Shown here piece after piece: positions 18,896-27,170 of a DNA stretch of 64,000 nt. The notes under the pieces are model-generated. The model made no database searches, was not told where the DNA came from, and was given only the letters and a program-made list of their open reading frames with translations. The translations under genes were made by a program, and so were the position numbers. Source of the stretch: Melghirimyces thermohalophilus. GTDB taxonomy: Bacteria > Bacillota > Bacilli > Thermoactinomycetales > DSM-45169. Location of the stretch: assembly GCF_900102685.1 (NCBI RefSeq), contig NZ_FMZA01000019.1:1-64000 (forward strand), given 5' to 3'. Numbering within the stretch: the first letter of the stretch is position 1; every line of letters begins with the position of its first letter.

Positions 18896-19369
18896 GTGCA
18901 GTTCTACCATCCACGTACCGGGCGCATCAGCCTGGACCAGATCATATCCGATATTTATGCTTTTATCGAACAAGATCGGAATGCCGTGTACAAAATGGTG
19001 ATCGGGACCGATTCCCAGACCAACCATAAGGAAACCTTGTTTGTCACAGCGATCATATTACACCGGGTGGGTAAAGGGGCTTTGTTTTACTACTCGAAAA
19101 AGCGAAGCCGCCCCCTGTTGGATCTCCGATTTCGGATTTACAAAGAGACGGAGTACAGCTTAGACCTGATGGAACGGTTAAAGGAGAAAGGGTTTTTAGG
19201 GGCATCCTTGGAATTGCCCGTGGAGGTTCACTTGGATGTGGGCCGACAAGGGGAGACGCGGAAGCTGATTCAGGAAGTGGTGGGTTGGGTGACAGCCGTG
19301 GGATATACGGCCAAGATTAAACCGGATGCCTACGCGGCCAGCTCCGTAGCGGACCGGTTTACCAAATAA
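18896..19369 (+). CDS. DUF458 RNase H-like protein (YkuK family)
   Basis: A 157-residue protein of the DUF458/YkuK family, predicted RNase H-like fold. Recognisable stretches are YKMVIGTDSQTN near residue 42, which holds the family aspartate, and the C-terminal AVGYTAKIKPDAYAASSVADRFTK, typical of the family. Its function is not known. GTG 18896 has GGAGGGG six bases upstream and is the only well supported start; the longer open frame runs back into rsmA. It stands where yabG lies in B. subtilis. There is no obvious terminator before the veg promoters. Confidence 0.88.
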   Translation: MQFYHPRTGRISLDQIISDIYAFIEQDRNAVYKMVIGTDSQTNHKETLFVTAIILHRVGKGALFYYSKKRSRPLLDLRFRIYKETEYSLDLMERLKEKGFLGASLELPVEVHLDVGRQGETRKLIQEVVGWVTAVGYTAKIKPDAYAASSVADRFTK

Positions 19370-19426
19370 ATATTCATCTAAAATATTGTCAGTATTTCAC
19401 TTTTATTGTCATATGGCGAAAACCCG

Positions 19427-19492
19427 TTGACACAAGGCTTGTTCCCCTGCTATAATTCACTTTTTGACAAATGGACCTCACCGTGCTATAAT
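19427..19492 (+). promoter_or_regulatory. Tandem sigma-A promoters of veg
   Basis: Two near-consensus sigma-A promoters in a row. The first is TTGACA 19427-19432 with TATAAT 19451-19456 (18-base spacing); the second is TTGACA 19464-19469 with TATAAT 19487-19492 (17 bases). The B. subtilis veg promoter is one of the strongest known and likewise has consensus hexamers with 17 bases between. Confidence 0.9.
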
Positions 19493-19520
19493 TAGTATCG
19501 AGTGAGGTGGTCGAGCGAAA

Positions 19521-19799
19521 ATGGGTAGGAATGCGTTGTCTGAAATAAAACGGACTTTGGATGGCTACATCGGACAGAAAATCCGCTTGAAAGCCAACAG
19601 TGGACGTCGCAAAACCATTGAGCGGAGTGGGGTTTTAGAGGAGACATACCCCTCCGTATTCATCGTTAAACTGGACGAAGACCAACACTCCTTTGAACGG
19701 GTCTCTTACAGCTACGCCGATATTCTGACCGAGACCGTACAATTGACAGTGTTCCAAGATGAGGGACAAGTCCCGGTCAAATACGTAAAAGATGTTTAA
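19521..19799 (+). CDS. veg: Veg protein (biofilm-stimulating)
   Basis: A 92-residue Veg protein, very conserved and abundant in vegetative cells. The family pattern is seen in [20 protein letters not shown] and [20 protein letters not shown]. In B. subtilis it promotes biofilm formation by antagonising SinR, by a mechanism not fully settled. GAGGTGG lies about ten bases before the ATG, and tandem strong promoters lie just upstream. A strong terminator follows 16 bases after the stop, so it is monocistronic. Confidence 0.96.
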   Translation: MGRNALSEIKRTLDGYIGQKIRLKANSGRRKTIERSGVLEETYPSVFIVKLDEDQHSFERVSYSYADILTETVQLTVFQDEGQVPVKYVKDV

Positions 19800-19815
19800 T
19801 AATATATACGGGTTT

Positions 19816-19845
19816 AAATCCGATCACACGGATCGGATTTTTTTA
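19816..19845 (+). terminator. Terminator after veg
   Basis: AAATCCGATC at 19816-19825 pairs perfectly with GATCGGATTT at 19831-19840, followed by TTTT. Confidence 0.92.
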
Positions 19846-19849
19846 TGTT

Positions 19850-20204
19850 CCTTGCGGAGGGGATGCCCTAAAAGCATGGCGATCAATGGCAGGTCTTTGT
19901 GCGAGGGAAGCGGTTTACCTGAAAGAGCGTCTTTGCACCCGTGAGCCACGAACCGATAGGGTTGACGACAAAAGGTGAGGACGCTGTTCTACCCTGCGGA
20001 GAATCAGCATGCAAGGGCGCTTCCGGGCGACTCACCATTTACTTACAAGACGGATTTGTCCCTTCGCAGCAGGATGATTGGCTGGACGGTCTATACTTCT
20101 CTGCAGGAAAATATGGCGAGACCGGGAACAAAGCGAGCTGATGAGACTTGTGCCTGATGGTGCAGTTGGAGTGGCTTCGGATCAATGCTGCCACTCGCTT
20201 TTCA
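19850..20204 (+). other. Gene-free segment, possible structured RNA
   Basis: About 350 bases between the veg terminator and the sspF region with no convincing gene. Complementary pieces can form long-range helices: GGTGAG (19974-19979) with CTCACC (20032-20037), and GCGTC (about 19927) with GACGC (about 19980). It ends in a hairpin, GAGTGGC 20169-20175 with GCCACTC 20190-20196 followed by GCTTTTC, which resembles a weak terminator. I could not match it to a known RNA family. The open frames at 19941 and 19975 resemble no known protein. An RNA is inference only. Confidence 0.3.
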
Positions 20205-20221
20205 CATTGCTTTAAGACGGA

Positions 20222-20253
20222 GGAATCAGGTGGGTGGACGAGGGTAAATACTA
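20222..20253 (+). promoter_or_regulatory. Possible sigma-G promoter of sspF
   Basis: GGAATC (20222-20227) and AATACTA (20247-20253) resemble the sigma-G consensus (TGAATA and CATACTA) with 19-base spacing, one longer than usual. sspF is a sigma-G gene in B. subtilis. The match is moderate. Confidence 0.35.
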
Positions 20254-20291
20254 AACGCAGCCCGCAGTCGAAAACAAAGGGAGGATTTCAG

Positions 20292-20462
20292 GTGGCACGA
20301 AGGGGTATTATGTCGGAAGACATGAAAGTTGAACTGGCCAAGGAATTGGGTTTTTATGACGTGGTTCAACAGGAAGGTTGGGGCGGGATCAAAGCCCGCG
20401 ACGCCGGAAATATGGTGAAACGGGCGATCGAGCTCGCCGAGGAACGGATGTCAGACCGATAA
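20292..20462 (+). CDS. sspF: Small acid-soluble spore protein SspF-like
   Basis: A 56-residue forespore DNA-binding protein related to the alpha/beta-type SASP, matching SspF (61 residues in B. subtilis). It reads [20 protein letters not shown] at the start, then [20 protein letters not shown], the DNA-contact helix. These proteins coat and protect spore DNA. GTG 20292 is preferred because GGGAGG lies seven bases upstream and the product matches SspF from its first residue; the open frame itself starts at 20148. It lies between veg and ispE, exactly the Bacillus order. Confidence 0.93.
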   Translation: MARRGIMSEDMKVELAKELGFYDVVQQEGWGGIKARDAGNMVKRAIELAEERMSDR

Positions 20463-20524
20463 CCCTGGGGCTGTCTTTAATACTTTCGTTCCGGAAGAAC
20501 AAATGATTCGGTTGCGGGATAGCG

Positions 20525-20556
20525 GCGGGGAAAATCCCCGCTGTATTTTCTTTTAC
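20525..20556 (+). terminator. Probable terminator after sspF
   Basis: GCGGGG at 20525-20530 pairs with CCCCGC at 20536-20541 around a five-base loop, followed by an interrupted T-rich run. Confidence 0.65.
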
Positions 20557-20635
20557 GGGGGGGTTTGCAATGTTACAATAAATAGGCCAACGCGGTCTTG
20601 AACTAATGAAAAGGTGTCAGAAAGGGGGCGAAAAT

Positions 20636-21517
20636 ATGGATGTGAGCATAAAAGCTCCGGCCAAAATCAATCTGACCCTCGATGTCTTACATAAACGGGA
20701 TGATGGCTATCATGAATTGGAGATGGTGATGACCACCATCGACCTTGCCGACCGAATCGATCTCACGGAAAAGGCGGCCGGAGGAATCCAACTGGAAAGC
20801 AGCTCGGGCTTTGTCCCCTTTGACGACCGGAACTTGGCCTACCGGGCCGCACAATTGATCAAAGGGCGATTCAATATAAACAAGGGGGTCCACATTAAGA
20901 TCGATAAAAAAATCCCCGTCGCCGCCGGTTTAGCCGGAGGGAGTTCCGACGCGGCCGCCACCCTGAAAGGTTTAAACCAGTTGTGGCAACTGGGGCTTAA
21001 CCTGGAGGAACTGGCGGAGTTGGGGGTGGAACTCGGTTCCGATGTTCCTTTTTGCGTTTTAGGCGGGACAGCGATCGCCCAGGGGCGGGGAGAACGGCTG
21101 ACCCCCCTTCCGCCGCCGCCTCCCTGTTGGGTGATTCTTGCAAAACCGCCCCACGGCGTATCGACAGCAGAAGTATTTGGGGCCTTCCGCCAGGAGAAGG
21201 TAGAGAAACGCCCCCAGCTGGAACAGATGGAAGCAGCGCTGGCCGCAGGGGATTTTCACGGTATCTGCCAGGGCCTGTCCAATGTACTGGAGAGTGTGAC
21301 GCTGGATCAGTATCCAAAGGTACGTCTGATGAAAGAGAAGATGCAGCGTTTCGGGGCGCCGGGTGTACTGATGTCCGGCAGCGGTCCGACGGTGTTCAGT
21401 CTGGTGGAGCAGGAGAATGCCGCCCGGCGGGTGGTAAACAGCCTCCGTGGTTTTTGCCGACAAGTGTACGCGGTCCGAATTCTTGGAGGGCTGGGGGAAC
21501 CCAACCGACTTGAATAA
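20636..21517 (+). CDS. ispE: 4-diphosphocytidyl-2-C-methyl-D-erythritol kinase
   Basis: GHMP kinase of the MEP isoprenoid pathway, phosphorylating CDP-methylerythritol. The 293-residue protein has the N-terminal [12 protein letters not shown], the ATP-binding loop [16 protein letters not shown] (about residues 98-113) and the late [13 protein letters not shown] motif. ATG 20636 is preferred because AAAGGGGG lies seven bases upstream; the longer ATG 20606 has none. It precedes purR as in Bacillus. Confidence 0.96.
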   Translation: MDVSIKAPAKINLTLDVLHKRDDGYHELEMVMTTIDLADRIDLTEKAAGGIQLESSSGFVPFDDRNLAYRAAQLIKGRFNINKGVHIKIDKKIPVAAGLAGGSSDAAATLKGLNQLWQLGLNLEELAELGVELGSDVPFCVLGGTAIAQGRGERLTPLPPPPPCWVILAKPPHGVSTAEVFGAFRQEKVEKRPQLEQMEAALAAGDFHGICQGLSNVLESVTLDQYPKVRLMKEKMQRFGAPGVLMSGSGPTVFSLVEQENAARRVVNSLRGFCRQVYAVRILGGLGEPNRLE

Positions 21518-21575
21518 AGACGTATAAAATGCTATATTTTTGCTAATAACATTCGGATTTTAGCGGAGGATGTTC

Positions 21576-22433
21576 ATGAAAAAGTGGAAGCGAAGTTCGC
21601 GCTTGGTCCATATGACCCAGGAATTGATGCAAAATCCTCACCGCCTGTTAACCCTGAGTTCCTTTGCAGAACGTTACCAGGCGGCCAAATCCTCCATCAG
21701 TGAGGATTTGGCCATTATCCAGGAGGTGTGTCAGGAGGAGGGATTAGGGGAATTGGAAACCGTCTCCGGGGCTGCAGGGGGAGCCCGCTTTCTTCCCGGA
21801 GTCGATCCGGCGACCGCCCGCGATCAGATCGACCAGCTGTGCGGCCGCTTGGCTGATCCGGCGCGCATCCTGCCCGGGGGTTACCTGTATCTGTCGGATC
21901 TCCTGGGGGATAGTGCCCTGGTTCGGGACTTGGGGCGCATCTTTGCTTCCGTTTTTGCCCGCAGCGGGGCGGATGCAGTGGTGACAGTGGAAACCAAAGG
22001 CATTCCGCTGGCATATGCTGCAGCCGCCCATCTCGGGGTTCCGGTAGCGATTGTTCGCAAACACAACCGCATTACTGAGGGCTCCGTGGTAACCATCAAT
22101 ACCGTTTCTGGATCGAGCAAACGTCTCGGGAGCCTTTCGTTGTCCCGGCGCAGCCTGCAGGAAGGGGCCCGGGTTTTGATTATCGATGATTTTATGAAGG
22201 CGGGCGGAACGATACGCGGGATGATCCATCTGTTGCACGAGTTTCACGCGGATGTGGTGGGCGTCGGTGTGATGACAGACAGCCTGGTCGAGGAGCGGTT
22301 AGTAGAGGATTACATCTCCTTGACAACAGTGGCCGAAGTGGATGTAAAGGAAAAGAAGATCCGGGTGGTACCGGGAAATTTCAACATGGAGCAACAGGGA
22401 GGAATCCTTCATGGAAAAGATTCAGACCGATAA
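21576..22433 (+). CDS. purR: Purine operon repressor PurR
   Basis: A 285-residue PRPP-responsive repressor of purine genes. The N-terminal winged helix is seen in SFAERYQAAKSSISEDLAII, and the phosphoribosyltransferase-type domain carries the PRPP loop VLIIDDFMKAGGTIRGM. PRPP binding releases DNA; prs, which makes PRPP, lies four genes downstream. ATG 21576 has GGAGGA five bases upstream; ATG 21570 is the alternative. The 3' end overlaps ridA by 23 bases. Confidence 0.96.
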   Translation: MKKWKRSSRLVHMTQELMQNPHRLLTLSSFAERYQAAKSSISEDLAIIQEVCQEEGLGELETVSGAAGGARFLPGVDPATARDQIDQLCGRLADPARILPGGYLYLSDLLGDSALVRDLGRIFASVFARSGADAVVTVETKGIPLAYAAAAHLGVPVAIVRKHNRITEGSVVTINTVSGSSKRLGSLSLSRRSLQEGARVLIIDDFMKAGGTIRGMIHLLHEFHADVVGVGVMTDSLVEERLVEDYISLTTVAEVDVKEKKIRVVPGNFNMEQQGGILHGKDSDR

Positions 22434-22785
22434 AGCGCCGCAAGCGATCGGACCTTATTCTCAGGCCGTCCGCCAAGGTTCTATCCTTTTTACCTCAGGT
22501 CAAATCCCACTCTCTCCTGAAGGAGAACGGGTGGAAGGTGGGATTGAAGAAGAGACACGCCAGGTGCTCAACAATGTGAGGGCGGTGCTGGAAGCAGCGG
22601 GCAGCAGTCTGGATCAAGTGATCAAAACGACCATCTTTCTGACGGATATGGGTGACTTTCAGAAAGTGAATGAGGTTTACGCCGAGTTTTTTAGTCAGCA
22701 TCAGCCTGCCCGTTCCTGTGTCGGGGTCGCCCAGTTGCCGAAAGGCGTGCGAGTGGAAATCGAAGCGATGGCTATTGTTGAATAA
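22411..22785 (+). CDS. ridA: Reactive intermediate deaminase RidA (YabJ)
   Basis: A 124-residue trimeric enamine/imine deaminase that removes reactive 2-aminoacrylate. The family motifs AIGPYSQAV, FTSGQIPLSPEG, and ARSCVGVAQLPKGVRVEIEA (with the catalytic arginine and glutamate) are present. It overlaps the purR end by 23 bases, and spoVG follows after 105 bases with its own promoter. The order purR-yabJ-spoVG is the same as in B. subtilis. Confidence 0.96.
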   Translation: MEKIQTDKAPQAIGPYSQAVRQGSILFTSGQIPLSPEGERVEGGIEEETRQVLNNVRAVLEAAGSSLDQVIKTTIFLTDMGDFQKVNEVYAEFFSQHQPARSCVGVAQLPKGVRVEIEAMAIVE

Positions 22786-22822
22786 AATCATGGAAAATTT
22801 CCAAAAACGTTGGTGGGAACAT

Positions 22823-22849
22823 GAAGGAAATTCACCACACTTCTAGAAT
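22823..22849 (+). promoter_or_regulatory. Sigma-H-type promoter of spoVG
   Basis: GAAGGAAAT at 22823-22831 fits the sigma-H -35 consensus RNAGGAWWW at every position. After 11 bases comes CTAGAAT at 22843-22849, which keeps the -10 core GAAT; only its first base departs from RNNGAAT. spoVG is a standard sigma-H gene in B. subtilis. Confidence 0.75.
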
Positions 22850-22890
22850 ATGTGAATTACATCATCTCTGGAAATGGGTGGTGAAGAGGG

Positions 22891-23184
22891 ATGGAAATCA
22901 CGGATGTTCGCCTGCGCCGGGTCAATCGTGAAGGCAGGATGCGAGCCATCGCTTCCATCACGATCGATGGCGAGTTTGTGGTTCATGATATCCGGGTGAT
23001 CGACGGCAATAACGGGATGTTTGTCGCGATGCCGAGCAAACGCAGGCCGGATGGTGAATTTCGGGATATCGCCCATCCGATCTCTCCCGATACCCGGGAG
23101 AAGGTGGAGATGGCTGTCCTGGAAGAGTACCATCGCGCCGGCGATGGAGAGATCAACCCGGCGGTCGGAGACAGCGCCTCCTGA
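22891..23184 (+). CDS. spoVG: Septation/sporulation regulator SpoVG
   Basis: A 97-residue SpoVG protein, an RNA/DNA-binding regulator of septation and sporulation. The conserved start [20 protein letters not shown] and the centre [19 protein letters not shown] are intact. It is driven by the sigma-H-type promoter at 22823 and ended by a strong terminator at 23269. The C-terminal tail (about 12 residues) is unlike that of B. subtilis, which is normal variation. Confidence 0.96.
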   Translation: MEITDVRLRRVNREGRMRAIASITIDGEFVVHDIRVIDGNNGMFVAMPSKRRPDGEFRDIAHPISPDTREKVEMAVLEEYHRAGDGEINPAVGDSAS

Positions 23185-23268
23185 CAGGGAGACCGAGAGG
23201 TTCAAGTCGTGTTACCATCGGGCTCTTTAAGTGCAGAAGAGAACCACGACAGGCCGGAAATGAAGAAC

Positions 23269-23300
23269 AACAGGGGTCCGATCACGGACCCCTGTTTTCA
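23269..23300 (+). terminator. Terminator after spoVG
   Basis: A 12-bp perfect stem, AACAGGGGTCCG (23269-23280) with CGGACCCCTGTT (23285-23296), then TT. Confidence 0.88.
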
Positions 23301-23350
23301 TATAGATTAGGGGGCCCTCTGTATGGTTTTTTCTTACAAATCGCCCTGTG

Positions 23351-23379
23351 TTGCATCGAAAAAATCTTTGGGATATAGT
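23351..23379 (+). promoter_or_regulatory. Sigma-A promoter of glmU-prs
   Basis: TTGCAT 23351-23356 and TATAGT 23374-23379 with 17-base spacing, about 45 bases before the glmU start codon. Confidence 0.65.
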
Positions 23380-23425
23380 CGGATGTGGAGTTTTTTGCAA
23401 GGGAATTCAGGGGGGCTTCACTTCA

Positions 23426-24799
23426 ATGGAAAATGTGTTTGCCGTCGTGTTAGCCGCGGGAAAAGGTACCCGCATGAAGTCAAAGACACACAAGGTTTTG
23501 CACCCGGTCTGCGGCCAACCGATGATTGACCATATCATCGATACGCTGTCGGATGTGGGGACACAGGAATGCGTCGTTGTGGTGGGACATGAAGCGGAAG
23601 CGGTGGAGCATCACCTCGAGGGCCGGGCCACCTTCGCCCGCCAGACGGAACAGTTGGGAACGGCCCACGCGGTGATGCAGGCAAAGGAGGCGCTGGTCGG
23701 TAAAGACGGGGTGACCCTGGTCCTAAACGGAGACCATCCTCTTTTCACCAAAGAGACGCTGGAAGATCTGATTCGTCACCATCGGGAATCTCAAGCGGGC
23801 GCTACGATCCTGACCGCAGTTTTGCCGGACCCGGCAGGCTATGGACGGGTGATCCGCCGGGAGGACGGCTCCGTCGACCGGGTGGTGGAGCATAAGGATG
23901 CATCGGAAGAGGAACGTCGGGTCCGGGAAGTGAATACGGGAACTTTCTGCTTTGACAACCGTCTGTTATGGAAAGCACTTTCAAAAGTGGACAACGACAA
24001 TATTCAGGGAGAATATTATCTTCCCGATGTGATTACGATCCTGAAGGCGGAAGGACATCGGGTCAGCGCCCAGAGTGTCAGTGATCCTGGTGAAGCCAAA
24101 GGGGTCAACAACCGTGTTCAACTGGCCGAGGCGGAAAAGGAGATGCGCCGTCGTCTTCTGCAACAACATATGCTAAACGGCGTCACCATCGTCGATCCGG
24201 ACCACACCTATATTGAGAAGGGTGTGGAAATTGGTGCGGATACAGTGGTGCATCCGGGTACCATCCTAAAGGGAAAGACGCGAATCGGATCCGATTGTGA
24301 GATCGGTCCCCAGACCGAACTGACTGATGTGGTGGCTGAGGAGAGCACGGTGATCCGTTACTCTGTCATCCAGGACAGTCGGGTGGAGCGCGCCGCAACA
24401 GTGGGCCCTTACGCTTATGTTCGTCCGGGGTCGGTATTGGGAGAAGAAAGCAAGGTAGGCTGCTTTGTCGATGTGAAAAAGACCGAGCTGGGGCGCAGAA
24501 GCAAAATCTCCCACCTGGGTTATGTCGGTGACTCCCGTGTCGGGGAAGGGGTCAATATCGGTTGTGGAGCGGTGACCGTCAACTATGATGGGCAGAATAA
24601 ATACCAGACCGTGATTGAAGATGGAGCCTTTATCGGTTGCAATGTCAATATGGTAGCCCCAGTCACCATCGGAGCCGGAGCGTATGTGGCGGCTGGATCA
24701 ACGGTGACAGAGGATGTGCCGGGGGATGCGCTGGCCATCGCTCGACAACGGCAAACCAACAAAGAACAGTACGCACGAAAGCTCCGCAAGCAAGACTGA
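23426..24799 (+). CDS. glmU: Bifunctional UDP-GlcNAc pyrophosphorylase / GlcN-1-P acetyltransferase
   Basis: Makes UDP-N-acetylglucosamine for cell wall synthesis. The 457-residue protein has an N-terminal Rossmann-like uridyltransferase (VVLAAGKGTRMKS about residues 8-20, then LGTAHAV and VLNGDHPLF) and a C-terminal left-handed beta-helix with repeated hexapeptides that carries the acetyltransferase (KKTELGRRSKISHLGYVGD, GCGAVTVNYDG). ATG 23426 begins the family-typical MENVFAVVLAAG; the longer frame has no site. It is followed by prs after 38 bases. Confidence 0.97.
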   Translation: MENVFAVVLAAGKGTRMKSKTHKVLHPVCGQPMIDHIIDTLSDVGTQECVVVVGHEAEAVEHHLEGRATFARQTEQLGTAHAVMQAKEALVGKDGVTLVLNGDHPLFTKETLEDLIRHHRESQAGATILTAVLPDPAGYGRVIRREDGSVDRVVEHKDASEEERRVREVNTGTFCFDNRLLWKALSKVDNDNIQGEYYLPDVITILKAEGHRVSAQSVSDPGEAKGVNNRVQLAEAEKEMRRRLLQQHMLNGVTIVDPDHTYIEKGVEIGADTVVHPGTILKGKTRIGSDCEIGPQTELTDVVAEESTVIRYSVIQDSRVERAATVGPYAYVRPGSVLGEESKVGCFVDVKKTELGRRSKISHLGYVGDSRVGEGVNIGCGAVTVNYDGQNKYQTVIEDGAFIGCNVNMVAPVTIGAGAYVAAGSTVTEDVPGDALAIARQRQTNKEQYARKLRKQD

Positions 24800-24837
24800 A
24801 CTTATTTTTTCATTAAAAGTGGAGGGTTGGGGGAAAG

Positions 24838-25788
24838 ATGTCCACGGAAACGCAAGGGCGATTGCATGTTTTTAGCTGTAATTCAAATCCGCAACTGGCG
24901 CGGGAGATTGCTGAACATATCGGGGTGCCCCTCGGCAAAGCCGTCGTCGGTCGGTTTAGCGACGGAGAGATCCACGTGCGTCTGGATGAAAGTGTGCGGG
25001 GATCGGATGTATACATCATCCAGTCCACTTGTCATCCGGTCAACCAGAACCTGATGGAACTTTTGGTCATGGTGGACGCCTGCAAGCGGGCCTCTGCACG
25101 GACGATCAACGTGGTGATCCCCTATTACGGGTATGCCCGGCAGGACCGAAAAACCCGGGCTCGTGATCCGATCACGTCCAAACTGGTGGCCAATCTGATT
25201 GAGACGGCAGGGGCAGACCGTATCATCAGCATGGATCTTCACGCCACCCAGATCCAAGGCTTTTTCGACATCCCTGTCGATCATCTGTTGGGGGTTCCGA
25301 TTTTGGGCGACTACTTCCGGGACAAAGGTTTGGAAGACGTGGTCGTCGTTTCTCCGGACCATGGCGGTGTGATTCGCGCGCGGAAGCTGGCCGAACGCCT
25401 GGAAAGCCCCATCGCGATCATCGATAAACGCCGCCCGGAGCCCAATGTGGCGGAAGTGATGAATATCGTGGGCGATGTGAAAGGGAAGCGGTGTATCATT
25501 ATTGACGATATCATCGATACAGCTGGCACCATCACTTTGGCCTCCAACGCCTTGTTGGATTATGGGGCAAAGGAAGTATATGCCTGCTGTACCCACCCGG
25601 TCTTTTCCGGCCCGGCGATCGACCGGATTCGCGAATCCAGCATCAAGGAGATGGTGGTGACCAATACGATCCCGTTGTCGGAGGAAAAACAGCTGGACAA
25701 GACGCACGTCTTGTCTGTCGCCTCCCTGATCGGCGAAGCGATCATCCGCGTTCACAAGGAGCTTTCCGTAAGCAAGCTGTTTGATTGA
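24838..25788 (+). CDS. prs: Ribose-phosphate pyrophosphokinase
   Basis: Makes PRPP from ribose 5-phosphate and ATP for nucleotide, His and Trp synthesis. The 316-residue protein has the flexible-loop motif [17 protein letters not shown], the [12 protein letters not shown] metal region, and the PRPP loop [14 protein letters not shown]. The length is typical of class I enzymes. It lies with glmU in one operon. Its product is the effector of PurR, encoded upstream in the window. Confidence 0.97.
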   Translation: MSTETQGRLHVFSCNSNPQLAREIAEHIGVPLGKAVVGRFSDGEIHVRLDESVRGSDVYIIQSTCHPVNQNLMELLVMVDACKRASARTINVVIPYYGYARQDRKTRARDPITSKLVANLIETAGADRIISMDLHATQIQGFFDIPVDHLLGVPILGDYFRDKGLEDVVVVSPDHGGVIRARKLAERLESPIAIIDKRRPEPNVAEVMNIVGDVKGKRCIIIDDIIDTAGTITLASNALLDYGAKEVYACCTHPVFSGPAIDRIRESSIKEMVVTNTIPLSEEKQLDKTHVLSVASLIGEAIIRVHKELSVSKLFD

Positions 25789-25795
25789 TGGACAT

Positions 25796-25821
25796 GTTTA
25801 GCCTTCATGAGTATAGGGAAT
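25796..25821 (+). promoter_or_regulatory. Possible sigma-B promoter of ctc
   Basis: GTTTAG (25796-25801) and GGGAAT (25816-25821) match the sigma-B consensus GTTTAA and GGGWAW with 14-base spacing, one mismatch in the -35. ctc is the first described sigma-B gene in B. subtilis. A separate sigma-A-like TATAAA lies closer to the gene near 25855. Confidence 0.55.
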
Positions 25822-25879
25822 CCATAGTAAGAATGGAAAAAATGGATGCTCTCTATAAAATGAAGGGGGAACCGAATTC

Positions 25880-26527
25880 ATGGCTTATACCATCGCTGTA
25901 GAAAAACGCGACAGTCAACCGCGGTCAAACTTGACCCGGCTGCGCCGGGAAGGACGCGTGCCGGCTGTTGTTTATGGAAAAGGGATGGAAAATGAGCTGG
26001 TCCATATGGAGAGCAGTGAGCTTATTAAAGCGCTGCAGCGAGAAGGGATGTCGGGAGTTTATCAGATTCGGTATCCCGACGGGCAGTCTCGTCAGGTGAT
26101 GGTCCGAGAAGTTCAGCAGGATCGGATCAAGGACAAAATTCTCCACGTCGATTTTAAAGAAATTAAGATGAACGAAATGGTTGAAGCCGAAGTTGCCGTT
26201 GAGTTGGAAGGGCAGCCACAAGGGGTCAAGATGGATGGCATCTTGCAAACTCAATTGCGCACCGTCCACGTCCGCTGCCTGCCTGGTGACATTCCGGAAC
26301 GGATCACAGGGGAGATCAGCGAGCTGGATATCGGCGATTCCATTACGGTCGGCCAGCTGAACGTTCCTGAGAATGTAGAAATTGTAACGGATTCGGAAGA
26401 AGTGGTCGCCTCCGTCTTGCCACCGCAGGTGGAACAGGAGAAAGAAGCGGAGGAGGAAGCGGAGGCTGCCTCCGAAGCGGGAAAGGCGGAGGACCGCGCG
26501 AAGGAGAATCAAGAGGAAGAATCATAA
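25880..26527 (+). CDS. ctc: 50S ribosomal protein L25 / general stress protein Ctc
   Basis: A 215-residue two-domain L25 (TL5/CTC type) that binds 5S rRNA. The N-terminal 5S-binding domain covers about 1-95 (LTRLRREGRVPAVVYGK), the C-terminal beta domain about 96-185, and a highly acidic tail of about 30 residues ends it. An acidic tail is common in thermophilic and Bacillota forms. In Bacillus it is induced by stress through sigma-B; a candidate sigma-B promoter lies upstream. A long hairpin separates it from pth. Confidence 0.95.
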   Translation: MAYTIAVEKRDSQPRSNLTRLRREGRVPAVVYGKGMENELVHMESSELIKALQREGMSGVYQIRYPDGQSRQVMVREVQQDRIKDKILHVDFKEIKMNEMVEAEVAVELEGQPQGVKMDGILQTQLRTVHVRCLPGDIPERITGEISELDIGDSITVGQLNVPENVEIVTDSEEVVASVLPPQVEQEKEAEEEAEAASEAGKAEDRAKENQEEES

Positions 26528-26560
26528 CGATTAGCGAATAAATAGATAGAGCAAAAGGGT

Positions 26561-26586
26561 AGGGCGCAACGCAAACGTTGCGCCCT
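26561..26586 (+). other. Perfect hairpin without T-run between ctc and pth
   Basis: AGGGCGCAACG (26561-26571) and CGTTGCGCCCT (26576-26586) form an 11-bp perfect stem with a CAAA loop, followed by GCCTGTGTC, not a T-run. It could protect the ctc 3' end or weaken read-through to pth; it does not meet the intrinsic terminator rule. Confidence 0.7.
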
Positions 26587-26609
26587 GCCTGTGTCAGAGG
26601 AGGACCGCC

Positions 26610-27170
26610 ATGAGATTGATCGTAGGCTTGGGCAATCCGGGATTAAAATATGAACGAACCCGCCACAACATCGGCTTTGAGGTGATTGACCGTTTGGCGG
26701 AATCCTGGGGGATTTCTGTCAACAAAGAAAAGTGGAAAGCGCAGGTGGGCGAAGGGCACGCCGGCGGTGAGAAGGTCATCCTCATGAAACCCCAAACCTA
26801 TATGAACTTGTCAGGTGCATCGGTCCGCCCGGCTCTGGACTGGCTAAAAGGTGATCGGGAGGACCTGTTGGTGGTTTACGACGATCTCGATCTGCCCCCG
26901 GGAAAAATTCGGTTGCGGTTGAAAGGCAGTGCCGGCGGACACCGGGGAGTGCAATCGGTGATTGACCACCTGGGTACACGAGAGTTTAAACGGATCAAAA
27001 TCGGGATTGGCCGCCCGTCGACGCCGATGCCGATTCCGGACTTTGTCCTGTCCCGTTTTCAGGGAGCGGAGGAAAAAGCCGTCGCCGAAGCGGTCACCCG
27101 TTCTGTCCGGGCGGTGCAGGAATGGATCGATCACCCCTTTGCAGAAGTGATGAACCGTTATAACCGATAG
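26610..27170 (+). CDS. pth: Peptidyl-tRNA hydrolase
   Basis: Releases tRNA from peptidyl-tRNA that drops off ribosomes. The 186-residue protein has the start RLIVGLGNPG, the catalytic histidine H19 in RTRHNIGF, the MKPQTYMNLSG loop and the DDLDLPPGKIRLR motif with the catalytic aspartate. B. subtilis calls the gene spoVC because a mutant blocks spore coat assembly. It is in the conserved ctc-pth-fin-mfd order. Confidence 0.97.
   Translation: MRLIVGLGNPGLKYERTRHNIGFEVIDRLAESWGISVNKEKWKAQVGEGHAGGEKVILMKPQTYMNLSGASVRPALDWLKGDREDLLVVYDDLDLPPGKIRLRLKGSAGGHRGVQSVIDHLGTREFKRIKIGIGRPSTPMPIPDFVLSRFQGAEEKAVAEAVTRSVRAVQEWIDHPFAEVMNRYNR

Noticed and set aside
19970-20040. M-box (magnesium) riboswitch
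   Set aside because: AAAGGTGAGGACGCTG looks like the M-box opening, but the other conserved M-box blocks are missing and the following gene is a spore protein.
19941-20141. Two short overlapping frames between veg and sspF
   Set aside because: No family resemblance, no good start sites and overlapping frames; treated as part of a possible RNA region.
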